A DNA stretch of 64,000 nt from Scolanthus callimorphus (Eukaryota; Cnidaria; Anthozoa; Actiniaria; Edwardsiidae), in assembly GCA_033964015.1 (NCBI GenBank), contig CM066921.1, forward strand, positions 27,075,355 through 27,139,354. The letters run 5' to 3'. The notes beneath the pieces were generated by a model. It made no database searches. It had not been told where the DNA came from and saw only the letters and a program-made list of their open reading frames with translations. Positions 9,701 through 19,100 of this stretch are shown in pieces (position 1 is the stretch's first letter; each line of letters begins with the position of its first letter). The translations under genes and the position numbers were made by a program.

Positions 9701-12311
9701 AACGCAAGTTCTGGCTTACTTTCGACGTACACCTAAAACCCGGCGCTCTATCGTTAAAAATAATTTTTGGCCTCGAATACATGACGAACCTTGAATATTT
9801 TGAAAATTTAAATGTCATTCATGACCCTTTGGCGCATGCCTAGAACCCTAGAATAATGAAATCTCGATTGAACCTGATCTAGACAAGCCAGGCTGGGACA
9901 GCCCGCCGGACTGAAACACAGTCAAATTCACTATGTAATTCTCTCCCGAATATTCCGCCCGGGCGGCCAAAAATGACAAATCTGCGTCCACGTTTTCGTG
10001 CAAGCAGCAGAAATAGAAATATATGGTGAGTCAGCGGGGGCTGAGATTTTAAAATTTTTAATGAAACTAATCTTTCAGTCCTGTTTTTCGATGCCAATCT
10101 CATCCCGAGCCTTATTGTATTGTAATGATTAGCTCTACTTAAATAGGCACACTGCAACGTTATCAATAATTTAGACTTGTAGCGGAACTCCCCGCGCCGA
10201 AGGTGCGGAGTGGAGCCCCATACGTATCATTCAACGTCGCATGAGAAAGCAACCCATCCAAGCAAAAACGGAACGTTTACGGGTTTACGATCGCAGGCTC
10301 TTATTTACGCATGCGCACTTGGTTAGTGTCGATCCGTGTACACAGCCAATCACAGTCCGTCTTGGGTCACTGAGCGCGCGCTTCGTCATCCACATCCAGC
10401 CGCGGCGTTCGGTTTGGACTCCAAACTGCATCATTGTGATCTTTGCAAAATTCACGAAATTCCAGGCTGGGTATCCAAAGCTGGGCTCCTCAAAAGGAAT
10501 ACATTTGTTCTAAGAATAAAGCATGCAGTAAGAAGTGGGGTGTGTATGATTGGAGTTCCGCTTTTAGGCATTGCCTAAATCTATATATTTTCTAATTCTG
10601 TTACACAGGCAATTGAATTCTTTTAGTCACGAAATGTACTAAATTTAAAGATATATTTTGTATGGAATAGTAGTAAAAACATGTACTCATATTCAAGTGT
10701 TTGAAAGTGCGTTATAAATTGTATGCAATATTAATTCAGACAAAATGCTGCACCTCCACAACTGTTGTCGCCGTTAGGGGAGCAAATAAGTATTCCAAAA
10801 CAGAATCAATTGACACTGTTTTTAGGATATACGGTTTAATGCCAAATGATTATAAATTAATTTTAGAATGATTTAACACGATAACTTCCTTCTTCTCAGC
10901 CTCTCACTTGACGCAGCGTGGCCTATTGCAGATATATACACTGCAGTTTTGACGGTGCAACCGTTACTAAAATAGGTGTATGGACATTCAGAAGTATTAC
11001 AAAATAGCGCCCTCCAGGTTTTAAGGTCTCGATAATGGTAAAAATTACAAATCCATGATATGACTTTTTTCCTGAAATTCATTTGATACATTTCTAAAGT
11101 ATATTTCTAGAACCTCAAATGACGCGAAAACTGTTTTCCTAGGCTTCAATTACCTATTCTTTTGTAGTGCCCGACACTCATTTTCTTTAATTTCTTAAAC
11201 TCATACACGCTTCTGTAGTACTTAAATTTCAGTTCAAATTTTCACCTTTAAGATATCGGCGTCAAACGTTGTGTGTTGTTAAAAATGACAACACATAAAA
11301 AAACATGTAAGGGAATTTTTATTGTTTATTTAAAAAAAGATTGATCATAACTTTCGCGGCCACAAATTGTAAGAAAAGAGTGACTTGTCAATATGCAAAA
11401 TCTCTAAAATCGCTCAATACGGTTTTGCAGTTCATTTTTCCTTGAGTGAAATCCGACAAAGTGTGGATTTGTGCAACAAAACGCTTATGGTCTGGAGCTT
11501 CTCAAGCAAACAAGGTAGATTTTAGTTCGGGGTCGTTTAAAAGAAAAATTTAACTTCGCTAAAATGAACATCATTAGATAGAACAATCGATATATAACTT
11601 ATTATCGAACATAACATAAGTTGCGATGCGACGCCAGAAATTTTTTTCCCTACCAAGACCTTAAGTTGACTTTAAAAGTTTGAAATAAACCTCTAGTTTG
11701 AAATAGTATCTGAAATACCTCGACCACAAGTATCCTAGTTATCAGCGATATTGTTTTAAAAAGCAACAAGAAAACCGATTCACCGTTGGATTCGTCCTGG
11801 ATTTATCTTTTTCCACTTTGGAGCGGAAGTTCTGTGCAAAAATATTGTTTAATATTTTTGTTAGAGTTTGTGAATAGTTTTATGTACTTTGGATTGTATT
11901 CTTAGTTCTCCATACGACAAGGCCAGAAAATACATAATAATTAAAAAGAAATCAAAAATGAAAAAAAATGATAAATGCCCGTACCTTTCGAGTGTAATAG
12001 TAGTCGACCCCACTAGTTGGGCTCTGTGTGTTGAGTTCCTCAGGTTTACTGACGTCAAACAATTCACAAGAGAACTTCTTGCCATTGTGGTTTTCCTCCT
12101 TCAAATTGAACGACAAGCATTCTTCCGTGCTAACACAGGTGAACGAACAGTCTACACCGTTACTAACGCCTGAGGTTTTTAGTTTGGTAGCATGCAGGAT
12201 ACGAGACGGAATCTTCTTGAACGTTTTCTCCCTTTTAGAAAGGGTGTCTCCACTTGCTTGTCCCGATATGAAAATGATCACCGCAAAAACGATTGACTGA
12301 TGCAAAAACAT
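3484..12311 (-). CDS. Gene A: secreted PAN-EGF-EGF_CA(x7)-F5/8C protein, 3' end missing
   Basis: Ten exons read on the minus strand: 12311-11985 (signal peptide and PAN, 327 bp), 7606-7495 (EGF), then seven EGF_CA exons 6815-6702, 6365-6252, 5993-5880, 5273-5160, 4962-4849, 4773-4660, 4584-4471, and 3779-3484 (first part of F5/8 type C). All have AG acceptors and GT donors. Phases agree: PAN exon ends phase 0; EGF exon starts 0 and ends 1; each EGF_CA exon is 1-1; F5/8C starts in the matching phase and ends 0. Together 1533 bp or 511 codons without a stop. The exon for the end of the F5/8C domain was not found between 1 and 3483; it may lie left of the window behind the BEL insertion, or be lost. 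Domain content implies an extracellular adhesion or matrix protein (known of the families); ligand unknown. Gene B is its paralogue. Confidence 0.75.
4471..6815 (-). CDS. Gene A exon array: seven calcium-binding EGF exons of exactly 114 bp
   Basis: Exons 4471-4584, 4660-4773, 4849-4962, 5160-5273, 5880-5993, 6252-6365 and 6702-6815 are all 114 bp and all phase 1-1. Each codes one six-cysteine EGF domain of the form (D/N)I(N/D)EC..NPCQNGG.C.DHV..Y.C.C, closing with NCET. The N-terminal acidic residues fit calcium-binding EGF domains, and [10 protein letters not shown] fits the CX[DN]X4[FY]XC hydroxylation consensus. Donors are mostly A|GTAAGA or A|GTAAGG; acceptors are CCAG or TCAG. The three leftmost exons are 189 bp apart with near-identical introns, so they arose by recent tandem duplication; 5160 and 6252 form another similar pair. 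Confidence 0.85.
5046..5125 (-). repeat. Truncated tRNA-SINE copy (3' part) in an intron of gene A
   Basis: Matches the 3' part of the SINE at 9096-9490 (GTGCTTATATAGCGCTTATC and AAAGCGCTTTACATTTATGG). A similar fragment lies next to another EGF exon at 6064-6175, consistent with the exon and its flank having been copied together. Confidence 0.55.
5542..5757. mobile_element. Foldback MITE with about 60-bp inverted arms
   Basis: CTCGTACCCAGAGCCCGTCA at the left returns as TGACGGGCTCTGGGTACGAG at the right, and the pairing continues through TTTTGGCCAGCGGCAAGATT. The interior has no coding potential. It sits in an intron of gene A between two EGF exons. A related GCTCTGGGTACGAGAA fragment is at 15100-15117. 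Confidence 0.65.
6064..6175 (-). repeat. Truncated tRNA-SINE copy (3' part)
   Basis: Second intronic copy of the AACTGTGCTTATGTAGCGCT...AAAGCGCTTTACATT tail, immediately left of the EGF exon at 6252-6365, in the same relative place as the copy at 5046. Confidence 0.55.
7495..7606 (-). CDS. Gene A exon: EGF domain linking PAN to the EGF_CA array
   Basis: A pyrimidine-rich acceptor (CTTTTTCAG) precedes GAT CCC TGT and the exon ends GAA G|GTGAGT. It codes [14 protein letters not shown]...[14 protein letters not shown], a six-cysteine EGF domain without the calcium-binding signature of the others. It starts phase 0 and ends phase 1, which is what is needed to join the PAN exon to the phase-1 EGF_CA exons. 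Confidence 0.8.
7610..8029. other. Intron sequence of gene A
   Basis: No exon seen. A stretch near 7890-7925 (ACATTTCGGTCAGCCAGTGC then CGACCTTCTTCAAG) resembles the terminal motif of Penelope-like elements, but nothing else supports a copy. Confidence 0.4.
8030..8725. mobile_element. Long foldback element, about 690 bp
   Basis: The left end (ATACTCAGAAGGTTTAAGGC, later CTTAGGGTGTGGTCTATATT) is the inverted partner of the right end (GAATAGACCACCCCCTAAGT, later CTTAAACATTCTGAGTATAT). Internal blocks also pair, for example ATGACCTTTGAACTC near 8207 with GAGTTCAAAGGTCACAT near 8542. Arms extend roughly 300 bp each with moderate divergence. No coding sequence. Non-autonomous, in the first intron of gene A. 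Confidence 0.6.
8717..8984. mobile_element. MITE with 29-bp inverted ends
   Basis: TATATACCGTTTCCGGGATA..TTGTCAC at the left pairs with GTGACAAC..TCCCGGAAACGGTATATA at the right. The interior is non-coding. It abuts the foldback at 8030-8725, overlapping its TATATAC end, so one may have inserted at the end of the other. Confidence 0.55.
9096..9490 (-). mobile_element. tRNA-derived SINE, near full length
   Basis: Read on the minus strand it begins CGACCGGTTAGCGCAGTGGT. An RNA polymerase III A box lies in TAGCGCAGTGGTAGAGCGCC (9464-9483) and a B box in GGGAGTTCAAACCC (9429-9442), at tRNA-like spacing. A body of about 280 bp follows and the element ends with TGTAAAGCGCTTTGAGC..AAAAGCGCTATATAAG and an (ATT)n tail. 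Partial copies lie at 5046, 6064, 15272 and 31905-32660. The tail matches the end of the LINE at 24846-27368, its likely mobiliser. Confidence 0.8.
9491..11091. other. Intron of gene A without recognised features
   Basis: Contains GC-richer stretches at 9880-10000 and 10180-10480 with open frames on both strands, but no domain, splice pair or repeat structure that I can support. Confidence 0.4.
11092..11640. repeat. Left arm of a divergent long inverted repeat around gene A exon 1
   Basis: AAAGTATATTTCTAGAACCT, TTTTCCTAGGCTTCAATTACC, TTCTTTTGTAGTGCCCG and TAGATAGAACAATCG here are inverted partners of segments in 13575-14040 (GATACCTAGGAAAAC, CGGGCAATACAAAAGAA, GTTCTATCTAATG). Order is conserved across about 500 bp with indels. 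Identity is moderate, so the pair is old. Confidence 0.55.
11985..12311 (-). CDS. Gene A first exon: signal peptide plus PAN/apple-like domain
   Basis: The ATG at 12311 starts a hydrophobic leader ([20 protein letters not shown]), a typical signal peptide. The following 85 residues have the PAN pattern: a Cys pair in [15 protein letters not shown], later CELF, ending GVDYYYTRK. The exon ends AAG|GTACGG in phase 0, matching the EGF exon at 7606. An in-frame ATG 25 codons upstream exists, but the leader makes the 12311 start more likely. A TATA-like box lies about 100 bp upstream. Confidence 0.75.
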
Positions 12312-12413
12312 GTTGTGAAAGTGAAGTTTATGAGGATGCTGTAGCGAAATACGCTTTGCTTTTTCGTGAGAAACAGCATAGCACATTGGTTCAAGCGTCT
12401 GTTTCGTAGACCA

Positions 12414-12420
12414 TTATATA
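12414..12420 (-). promoter_or_regulatory. TATA-like box of gene A
   Basis: AATTATATATAATGG on the minus strand, about 100 bp upstream of the first-exon ATG. Position and AT content fit a TATA box; no other core element was recognised. Confidence 0.4.
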
Positions 12421-12523
12421 TAATTATTTTGGTTATCACTTGGCCAGTTTTTCTTCTCTTCTAAAATTCAGCTCGCTTGGGCAGTGTACTAATTAGTTTT
12501 AAAAGCTAAATACATTTATCTTT

Positions 12524-12651
12524 TAGAGCGGATTTCGATGACTGTCGTGAGTAATTCGCAATTAATTTGTAATTACTCCTATAGATTTTATTCAGAATTG
12601 GTGTAATTACTTTGCAATTGGTTTCACTACAGTCATGTGAAATCCGCTCTA
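12524..12651. mobile_element. 128-bp MITE with 22-bp inverted ends
   Basis: TAGAGCGGATTTCGATGACT.. and ..AGTCATGTGAAATCCGCTCTA are inverted ends with TA at both borders, suggesting a TA target and a Tc1/mariner-type source. Related half-copies: 14093-14150 (AGAGCGGACTTCAGATGACT) and 34775-34801 (GTCATCATATGAAATCCGCT). It lies about 100 bp upstream of the TATA-like box of gene A. Confidence 0.65.
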
Positions 12652-12659
12652 TTTTCTTT

Positions 12660-13570
12660 TCTTTTGTTCAATGTTACAAAGACATTGGCTCCACAAGTTT
12701 TAAGTATGATTTTCATTGAATCACGAATACTTCTTGACGTACATGTTTTTTTAATTGCGAGCAATTCGATCGCGCACGAGTTGGAAGATTCTTCACAGAT
12801 TTATCAGATCTGTACATACCGCACAATACCGTATTTGCCAATGCAAAGGCGACCACAAAGGATCGAATCGTGTGTACCAATTTTAGATCAAACAGTTTCG
12901 AAAGAAGCTTGTTATTTAACCACCCGCCGCATTATTGTAAGAACTGAATTTGTGAATGGCTCTTTCCCATGGTGAACTTATTAATCATATGTTACAGAAT
13001 GAAATTGAATGAAAGGTCCATCTGGGGGTGTTTTTACCGCTATAGTATGTTGCTTCGAGCTCAAAGCTTTTAGTTTTAGATTTTGTGCTTTTGTGTTTTT
13101 GTCAACAAAGTAATATGCGTCATTGTGTAGACCTCTGTCTTACTGTTTTTGATATCTGATCTAAAAATTCATTTCTTACAACTCCAAACATCGAAAATGA
13201 ATCTTGAACTTTGTCCAAAATCCATACAATTTATAAAAGGGTTGTAAGCACCATGAAATGAACATCAACAGCCAACAGTATTCCTTCACAACTTTGAGAA
13301 ATTATTTTTCTGGTTTCCTTGGGAATTTCTACGCGGTGTTCAAAAAATGCTACAAACAAGAAAGTTGGTTTTGCAATACTCTATCTAAAAATTGTTTCCA
13401 CTTTGTGTCCAAATTACTCGATTTCTTGGCGGATTTCCTCTTAATTGCTTCTCCTCCCTAGTTTTCAAAGGGGTATCGGGGCTTGCTTCCATGCATTATT
13501 ACATAAAAACATGTTTTTTTCTCGAGTCGTTACTCTCGGTAAGGGAAAACGATGTGCTCCTGGAAAAATT
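12660..13570. other. Non-coding stretch upstream of gene A
   Basis: No supported gene; AT-rich, with several short random-looking frames on the plus strand. Confidence 0.4.
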
Positions 13571-13574
13571 ATCT

Positions 13575-14040
13575 TCTCTTTGCAATTTATGCTATGATAA
13601 TAAGCTATAAATCGTTTTAAAGATAAAAGAATGTTCTATCTAATGAAGGTGTTCATTTCAGCGAAGTTTGAATTTTTCTTGTATTTTAAAGACCCCCGAA
13701 CTAAAAACTAACTCTAGACCATTATCGTTTTGCTGCACAATATACACTTTGTCGGATTTCATTCATGGGTTAATGAACTGCAAACGCTTTTGAGGGATTG
13801 TTGATGTTTTGCATATTTAGGAAAATATTAGGAACGCTGAAAGTCGCAGTTTTTACAATTTGTGGCTGCAAAATTTATCACAAAAGCTTCGGTTTTATCG
13901 CACAAGTTGAAGTACAGTAAAAAGCGAGTTAAAAAATAAGTGGCGGGCAATACAAAAGAATGGGCTATTGATACCTAGGAAAACACTTGATGCGTTATTT
14001 GAGGTTATACAAATATACTTTAGGACTCTATCAAATGTTT
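13575..14040. repeat. Right arm of the inverted repeat around gene A exon 1
   Basis: Partner of 11092-11640. It carries the complements of the blocks listed there, in reverse order, between ATGATAATAAGCTATAAATC and AACCTCAAATAACG-type sequence. The 1.9-kb spacer holds exon 1 and the presumptive promoter of gene A. Confidence 0.55.
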
Positions 14041-14323
14041 TTTTTAAATTTTTGCCATTACCGAGACCTTAACGTGAATTGTCATTACATTAGAGCGGAC
14101 TTCAGATGACTCTCGTGAGTAATTCGCAATTACATATAATCACTCATTCAGAATTTGGTACTGATCCACGGAACACAACACGGAACCGGAACCCAACGGA
14201 ACCCTTTGAAATGTCAATAGTTATATTTTTCTCCGGTCTTTTTTTTAATGGCATACTTTGAAGTATCTGTTCTTCCATATTTAGTTTAAAAAAGGAAACA
14301 TTAGCTACGGGAAAAATATCTAT

Positions 14324-14822
14324 ATGTGACTTAGCCCTTGCGTGTCTATGCAAATCGTGCATTGCGTGAAAAAATAACAATGGAGGAGTGGCGCTGCTTG
14401 AAAAGTGAGATTTCTTTACTTCGCACTCCCGCTATATCGTCCTTATTCGACTTTGAAAAATGCTCAAATACTTTATAATTGCAACATTCAGGAGGCTATA
14501 TTATTGTATTGAAAACAAATTGCTAAGATCGGTAGCAAATTGCTCTACATCAAAGCAAAATATTTGCGCGCAGTGCTCAACACGAGCTAAACATTTCTAT
14601 TTCTTCTTCAACATTCGCCCGGGCCTCCTAAGGCTGCGTGGGATCAAACAACGGATCATTTAGAATAAGCAATTATGAAGTGTTTTGATCATTTTTTAAA
14701 GTCAAACAAGAACGAACTACGTGAGTACGAAGCTTAAGAAATCTTCAAGCAGCGCCACTCCGCAATTACTATTTTTCACGCAATGCAGGATTTGCAAAGA
14801 CACATGGCTAGGTCACATGCTT
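14324..14822. mobile_element. Inverted-repeat element with about 90-bp ends
   Basis: GTGTCTATGCAAATCGTGCA, GCGTGAAAAAATAACAATGG and AGTGGCGCTGCTTGAA on the left return as TTCAAGCAGCGCCACT, ATTTTTCACGCAATGCAGG and TTTGCAAAGACACATG on the right. The roughly 300-bp core has no recognisable coding sequence. Confidence 0.6.
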
Positions 14823-14854
14823 CAACAAAAAGAACCGCTGACGGGGAGCTCTAT

Positions 14855-14996
14855 AGATGGATGGATGGATGGATGGATGGACGGACGGACGGACGGACGG
14901 ACGGACGGACGGACGGACGGACGGACGGACGGACGGACGGACGGACGGACGGACGGACGGACGGACGGATGGATGGATGGATAGATAGATAGATAG
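14855..14996 (+). repeat. (GGAC)n / (GGAT)n tetranucleotide microsatellite
   Basis: About 20 GGAC units flanked on both sides by GGAT units and then GATA units. Open frames in it (poly RTDG on plus, poly SVRP on minus) are artefacts of the repeat. Confidence 0.95.
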
Positions 14997-15128
14997 CAAC
15001 TTTGTTTATAGAGGACGGCACATAATAGTACATAGTACTAAAAATACAACCTATGTACATTTAATCAAAAACTGCAGTAACATTGGGTACATGCGTAGCT
15101 CTGGGTACGAGAATGAGCGCTTATAGAT

Positions 15129-15262
15129 CTCCTCGGTTTGGGCGTAATGTTTTGAACATTTCAGATCACGTGGCATTCCCATGAGTATTCTCTCTGTTTG
15201 GAATGCTCATGGGAATGGCCACGTGATCTGAAATGGGAAAACACTACGTCCAAGCCGAGGAG
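15129..15262. mobile_element. 134-bp hairpin MITE
   Basis: CCTCGGTTTGGGCGTAATGT and ATTTCAGATCACGTGGCATT pair with AATGGCCACGTGATCTGAAAT and ACTACGTCCAAGCCGAGG, leaving a loop of about 17 bases. The transcript would fold into a long, nearly complete hairpin. Confidence 0.6.
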
Positions 15263-15271
15263 GTTTATTGT

Positions 15272-15520
15272 CAAAGCTCTGAGCGCTTTACATTTAGGAT
15301 AACTCATTCTAAAGAAACGAGTTCTGTAACACAGATGTTGGGCAACTTCCGATGCTCCTTTGACGTCCCTCTGGCTCTGGTTGATGTAGTGAGACGGGAC
15401 CTACAGCTTTTTCCTTATCCGAGAACACCATGTGCAGATATTAGAGGAAATATAACATATTTACCTCAATTATTTAGCAAAGACCTTGAGTGTTGGTCAG
15501 CCCGGGGGTTTAACGATATC
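15272..15520 (-). mobile_element. Diverged, truncated copy of the tRNA-SINE
   Basis: Follows the SINE at 9096-9490 from AGCGCTTTACATTTAGG through GGGCAACTTCCGATGCTCC and CTCAATTATTTAGCAAAGAC, ending in the remains of the B-box region. The A box is not recognisable. Confidence 0.65.
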
Positions 15521-15604
15521 TATCTTCAGGGTTTATGGAAAAATATTTCTTGTTGGTGTTTTTTAGGTCCAACCGTAGATTGACCGGGCTAAATTGTCGA
15601 CACG

Positions 15605-15985
15605 TTTTTCTCTTCGCATTCTGATTGGCTGATTAAACAAAGAACTAAGGCTTCAACCAATAGGAACGTGTGCTTTGTTTTCGTTTTCGCATTCTGATTG
15701 GCTGACTAAACAAAGAACTAAGGCTTCAACCAATAGGAACGTGTGGTATGACTAGTTTTACGGGAAAACTAGGTGGTCTGCGTCGGCGGAGACTTGAACA
15801 TGAACAACAACAACCAAAGGTTGAGATTTATGTTAAACGCCGCGGAAAAATGTGTTTTGCTGACGTTTCGACCGTTAGCCCTTCGTCGGAGCAAAAAAAG
15901 GGGAACGTGTGCTTTGTTTTCATTTTCGCAGTCTGATTGGCTGACTAAACAAAGACTTAATACTTCAACCAATAGGAACGTGTAA
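15605..15985. repeat. Tandem CCAATAGGAACGTGT repeats with an inserted fragment
   Basis: A unit of about 78 bp (TTTCGCATTCTGATTGGCTG ... TTCAACCAATAGGAACGTGT) occurs three times. The second and third units are separated by the Penelope-like fragment at 15746-15901. Confidence 0.65.
15746..15901. mobile_element. Penelope-like element terminal fragment with a 10-bp target duplication
   Basis: Contains AGGTGGTCTGCGTCGG, AACCAAAGGTTGAGATTTAT and GACGTTTCGACCGTTAGCCC, the same blocks that flank the GIY-YIG fragment at 54110-54790. It is bounded by GGAACGTGTG on both sides (15736-15745 and 15902-15911), and the flanking repeat array is restored when the insert is skipped. Confidence 0.65.
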
Positions 15986-16035
15986 ACGCATGTCTGATTT
16001 ACTTTTGACAGTCATCTGAAATCCAACCCAAGTGT

Positions 16036-16179
16036 TCATATCTCACAACCGTAGATTTCTACCCTCATAGTGGCCCACTTGTTTACTTCTCTTGGCATGA
16101 ATTTGATGAACCGAACTGTGATTGGAGGAGCGAGTGAGTTCTCCTTGACTGTGTCAATGTCCGTGTTACCTTCGAGCGT
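16036..16179 (-). CDS. Gene B exon 3: C-terminal third of the F5/8C domain and stop
   Basis: Acceptor ACTATTTCAG, then TLEGNTDIDTV...PPITVRFIKFMPRE..KWATMRVEIYGC and EI stop. The RF(I)+F.P....MR+E+YGC ending is the standard close of an F5/8C domain; the final Cys pairs with the first Cys of exon 2 in the family. No comparable exon was found for gene A. Confidence 0.8.
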   Translation of the reverse strand, partial: TLEGNTDIDTVKENSLAPPITVRFIKFMPREVNKWATMRVEIYGCEI

Positions 16180-19100
16180 CTGAAATAGTAAGTACGGATT
16201 TGTGAGCCTGGGGGGAGGGGCACGTGGAGAGAATGGTAACCGGTATGCGCGCGCAGTTAAAGGCCCAATATAACTTTGACATCTCAACTAAGAAAATAGA
16301 TTGAGAGGTCAGTTGATATAATAATTTAAGCTTTTTTAAAAACAGTTATTTTTGTTTTGTTTTGCTTTGCTTTTCTTCGTTTTCAAAACCAAAACATAAA
16401 AAACACGCGCCGCGTAATGCATTATGGAAAGGTGTAATGGGACTTTAAATGGCCTTCCCGATCGTGTGCTAGCCAAATCACGTACGTTTTCTCTTTTCTA
16501 ATGACTCTTGAAAAGAAAAGAAAATTATTTGGGTTCGTCGTATAATAAATAACTCATTAAATGTTTTTTCATGTAATACTGGCGGACATGTTACTAGTTG
16601 CTCCAAGTAAGTCCGCAACTCGCAAAATACCCGACCGTATTAAGCCCGGTACGCACTAAAGACATAACGACATAAGGACGTTATGTTGCAACGAAAAAAG
16701 CATGGGAAAATGCTCTCTTCATGAATCATCATTACACTACATCATCAAAACAGTCTTATGTGATTTTTATGCACTTCATCTTTTTGAAACCACTAAATTT
16801 TGTTCGCGTGATATTTTTCATGTGTCGCAAGTGTGCACCAGGCGTTAAAAAAAACATCTAATAACTGCGATAGTACGCGCGCTCTGATTGGTCGAAAACC
16901 AGTTACCATAACGCTATGGTAAAATCTTATGGTACATAGCTTTGACCGGAAGTGTGTATCTTCTAGCCTAACTTTGACAAAACTTCAGCTGTTTCTATCA
17001 TTTCTCCAACTAAATCTTTTAAAAACAGCATCTATAAACTGATGGAACCTTCAGAAAACGATAGAAAAGATTGACAGCGTGAGAAACAGAGGGGCTCGTG
17101 TTTCCACAGCCCTTGTTGTTCTCCTAACCTTTCACGCGTGCTACCATCAGGCTATTCTCACTGCATATATAATTAGAGCGTCACGCGGAAATTAAGTTCT
17201 TAACCAATGGTGGTCCCTTTAAGCCACGTGAGCTGCAAATGATGCTTTGCGGCCCCATGGTATATAATGCCCCACCCAGATCTTTCAAATCACTTCGTCT
17301 TTCACATCACTTCGTCGGAAGCTGCCGACGGGTCGACTTTTACGAAATTCACTTCAGCACTTGGCCTTCGACCGCCACCAGCATTTTAGAATGGCTGACA
17401 TACCTCCTCCTCCTGGACTAGCTCCGGCAGCGGTACCCGCTCCAGCGGCCCCAGCAGACGGTCCAGATCATGCTCCAGCGCCGGACCCAAATCCAGCCCC
17501 CGTGGCGGCTGTAGCCGATGCAGATAACGAGCAGGTAGTTTGTCGTTTTCGGTTTAGTTATCCGGGTGAAGCCGTTCTGTACCTACCTTCCCTCCTCTCA
17601 TTTGTCAGCTTAACTTCTGGTTATATTTCATGGCATGTACAGTGGCTAGTTGGTTTCTATTTTACAGTATTCGGTTCTCTTAGTTTTCTTCTTCGGCTTC
17701 GCTACGCTTTGCTCACAAGTTTACGCGTGTAGTTGCCCTATTCCTACTTAGTTTGTTTCGCTTAGTTCTTTCGCCCTCCGTTTAATTTATTCTTCCATCG
17801 CTTTTGCGTTCTTGCATAATTTCTCTACAGTACTAATTTTAGTGTCAGTATTTGGTTTGCATAACCCTCTTTTATGTGGTGCATTCTTTCATACAAGCGG
17901 CTTTATTGTTTGTTTCCTCGCTTCATTTAATCCCTTAGAACATACTGTTTTACGCATAGTTTTGCCCCACTCTGCCCTTAATGGCTTCACCTGGATTATG
18001 GTTTATACTATTAGTGGGTTTCTTTATGTATAGGGAACGTATCTGCGGTAGTGGCTGCAAAGGGTTTGTTTGCAGTGGTAGCTGCAAGGGGGGGTTTCTT
18101 GCAGTGGTAGCTGCAAGGGGAATATATTTGCGGTAGTAGCTGCAAGGGGGTGTGGTTGCGGTGGTGGTCGCAAGGGGTTGGTTCGCAGTAGTAGCTGCAA
18201 GGGCGGATTTATTGCAGTGGTAGCTGCAAGGGGGGATTTATTGCAGTGGTAGCTGCAAGGGGGGATTCATTGCAGTGGTAGCTGCAAGGGGGAACTTATT
18301 GCAGTGGTAGCTGCAAGGGGGAATTTATTGCAGTGGTAGCTGCAAGGGGGGAATTTATTGCAGTGGTAGCTGCAAGAGGGGATTTATTGCAGTGGTAGCT
18401 GCAAGGGGGGAATTTATTGCAGTGGTAGCTGCAAGGGGGAATTTATTGCAGTGGTAGCTGCAAGGGGGGAATTTATTGCAGTGGTAGCTGCAAGGGGGGA
18501 TTTATTGCAGTGGTAGCTGCAAGGGGGAACTTATTGCAGTGGTAGCTGCAAGGGGGGAATTTATGGCAGTGGTAGCTGCAAGGGGGGAATTTATTGCAGT
18601 GGTAGCTGCAAGGGGGGATTTATTGCAGTGGTAGCTGCAAGGGGGAACTTATGGCAGTGGTAGCTGCAAGGGGGAATTTATTGCAGTGGTAGCTGCAAGG
18701 GGGGAATTTATTGCAGTGGTAGCTGCAAGGGGGGGATTTATTGCAGTGGTAGCTGCAAGGGGGCAATTTATTGCAGTGGTAGCTGCAAGGGGGGAATTTA
18801 TTGCAGTGGTAGCTGCAAGGGGGGAGGTTATTGCAGTGGTAGCTGTAAGGGGATCTTGTTTGCAGTAGTAGCTGTATGAAGAATATTGTTTGCAGTGGTG
18901 GCTGCCAGGGGGGACTTGTTTGCAGTGGTAGCTGCAAGGGAGGTCTTGTTCACAGTAGCCGCTGCTAAGGGGGGACTTGTTTGTAGTGGTAGCTGCAAAA
19001 GGGGGTCTTGTTCACAGTAGCCGCTGCCAAGGGGGGACTTGTTTGCAGTGGTGGCTGCAAGGGGGGAATTGCTGCAATTGTATCGGCAAAGGAGTTGTTG

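Noticed and set aside
10170..10580. GC-rich segment with open frames, possible exon or promoter
   Set aside because: No domain, no matching splice sites, frames on the same strand overlap; probably repeat-derived.
14721..15060. Overlapping open frames on both strands rich in DGRT or SVRP
   Set aside because: They are translations of the GGAC/GGAT microsatellite; long frames without stops follow from a 4-bp repeat with no stop codon.
17535..18033. Hydrophobic open frames after the leader (possible membrane protein)
   Set aside because: Composition is T-rich and low complexity; they fit better as part of the intron between the leader and gag.
18200..18840. Regular repeats with short spacers, CRISPR-like at first sight
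   Set aside because: Units are contiguous with no unique spacers, in a eukaryotic transposon intron; it is a minisatellite.
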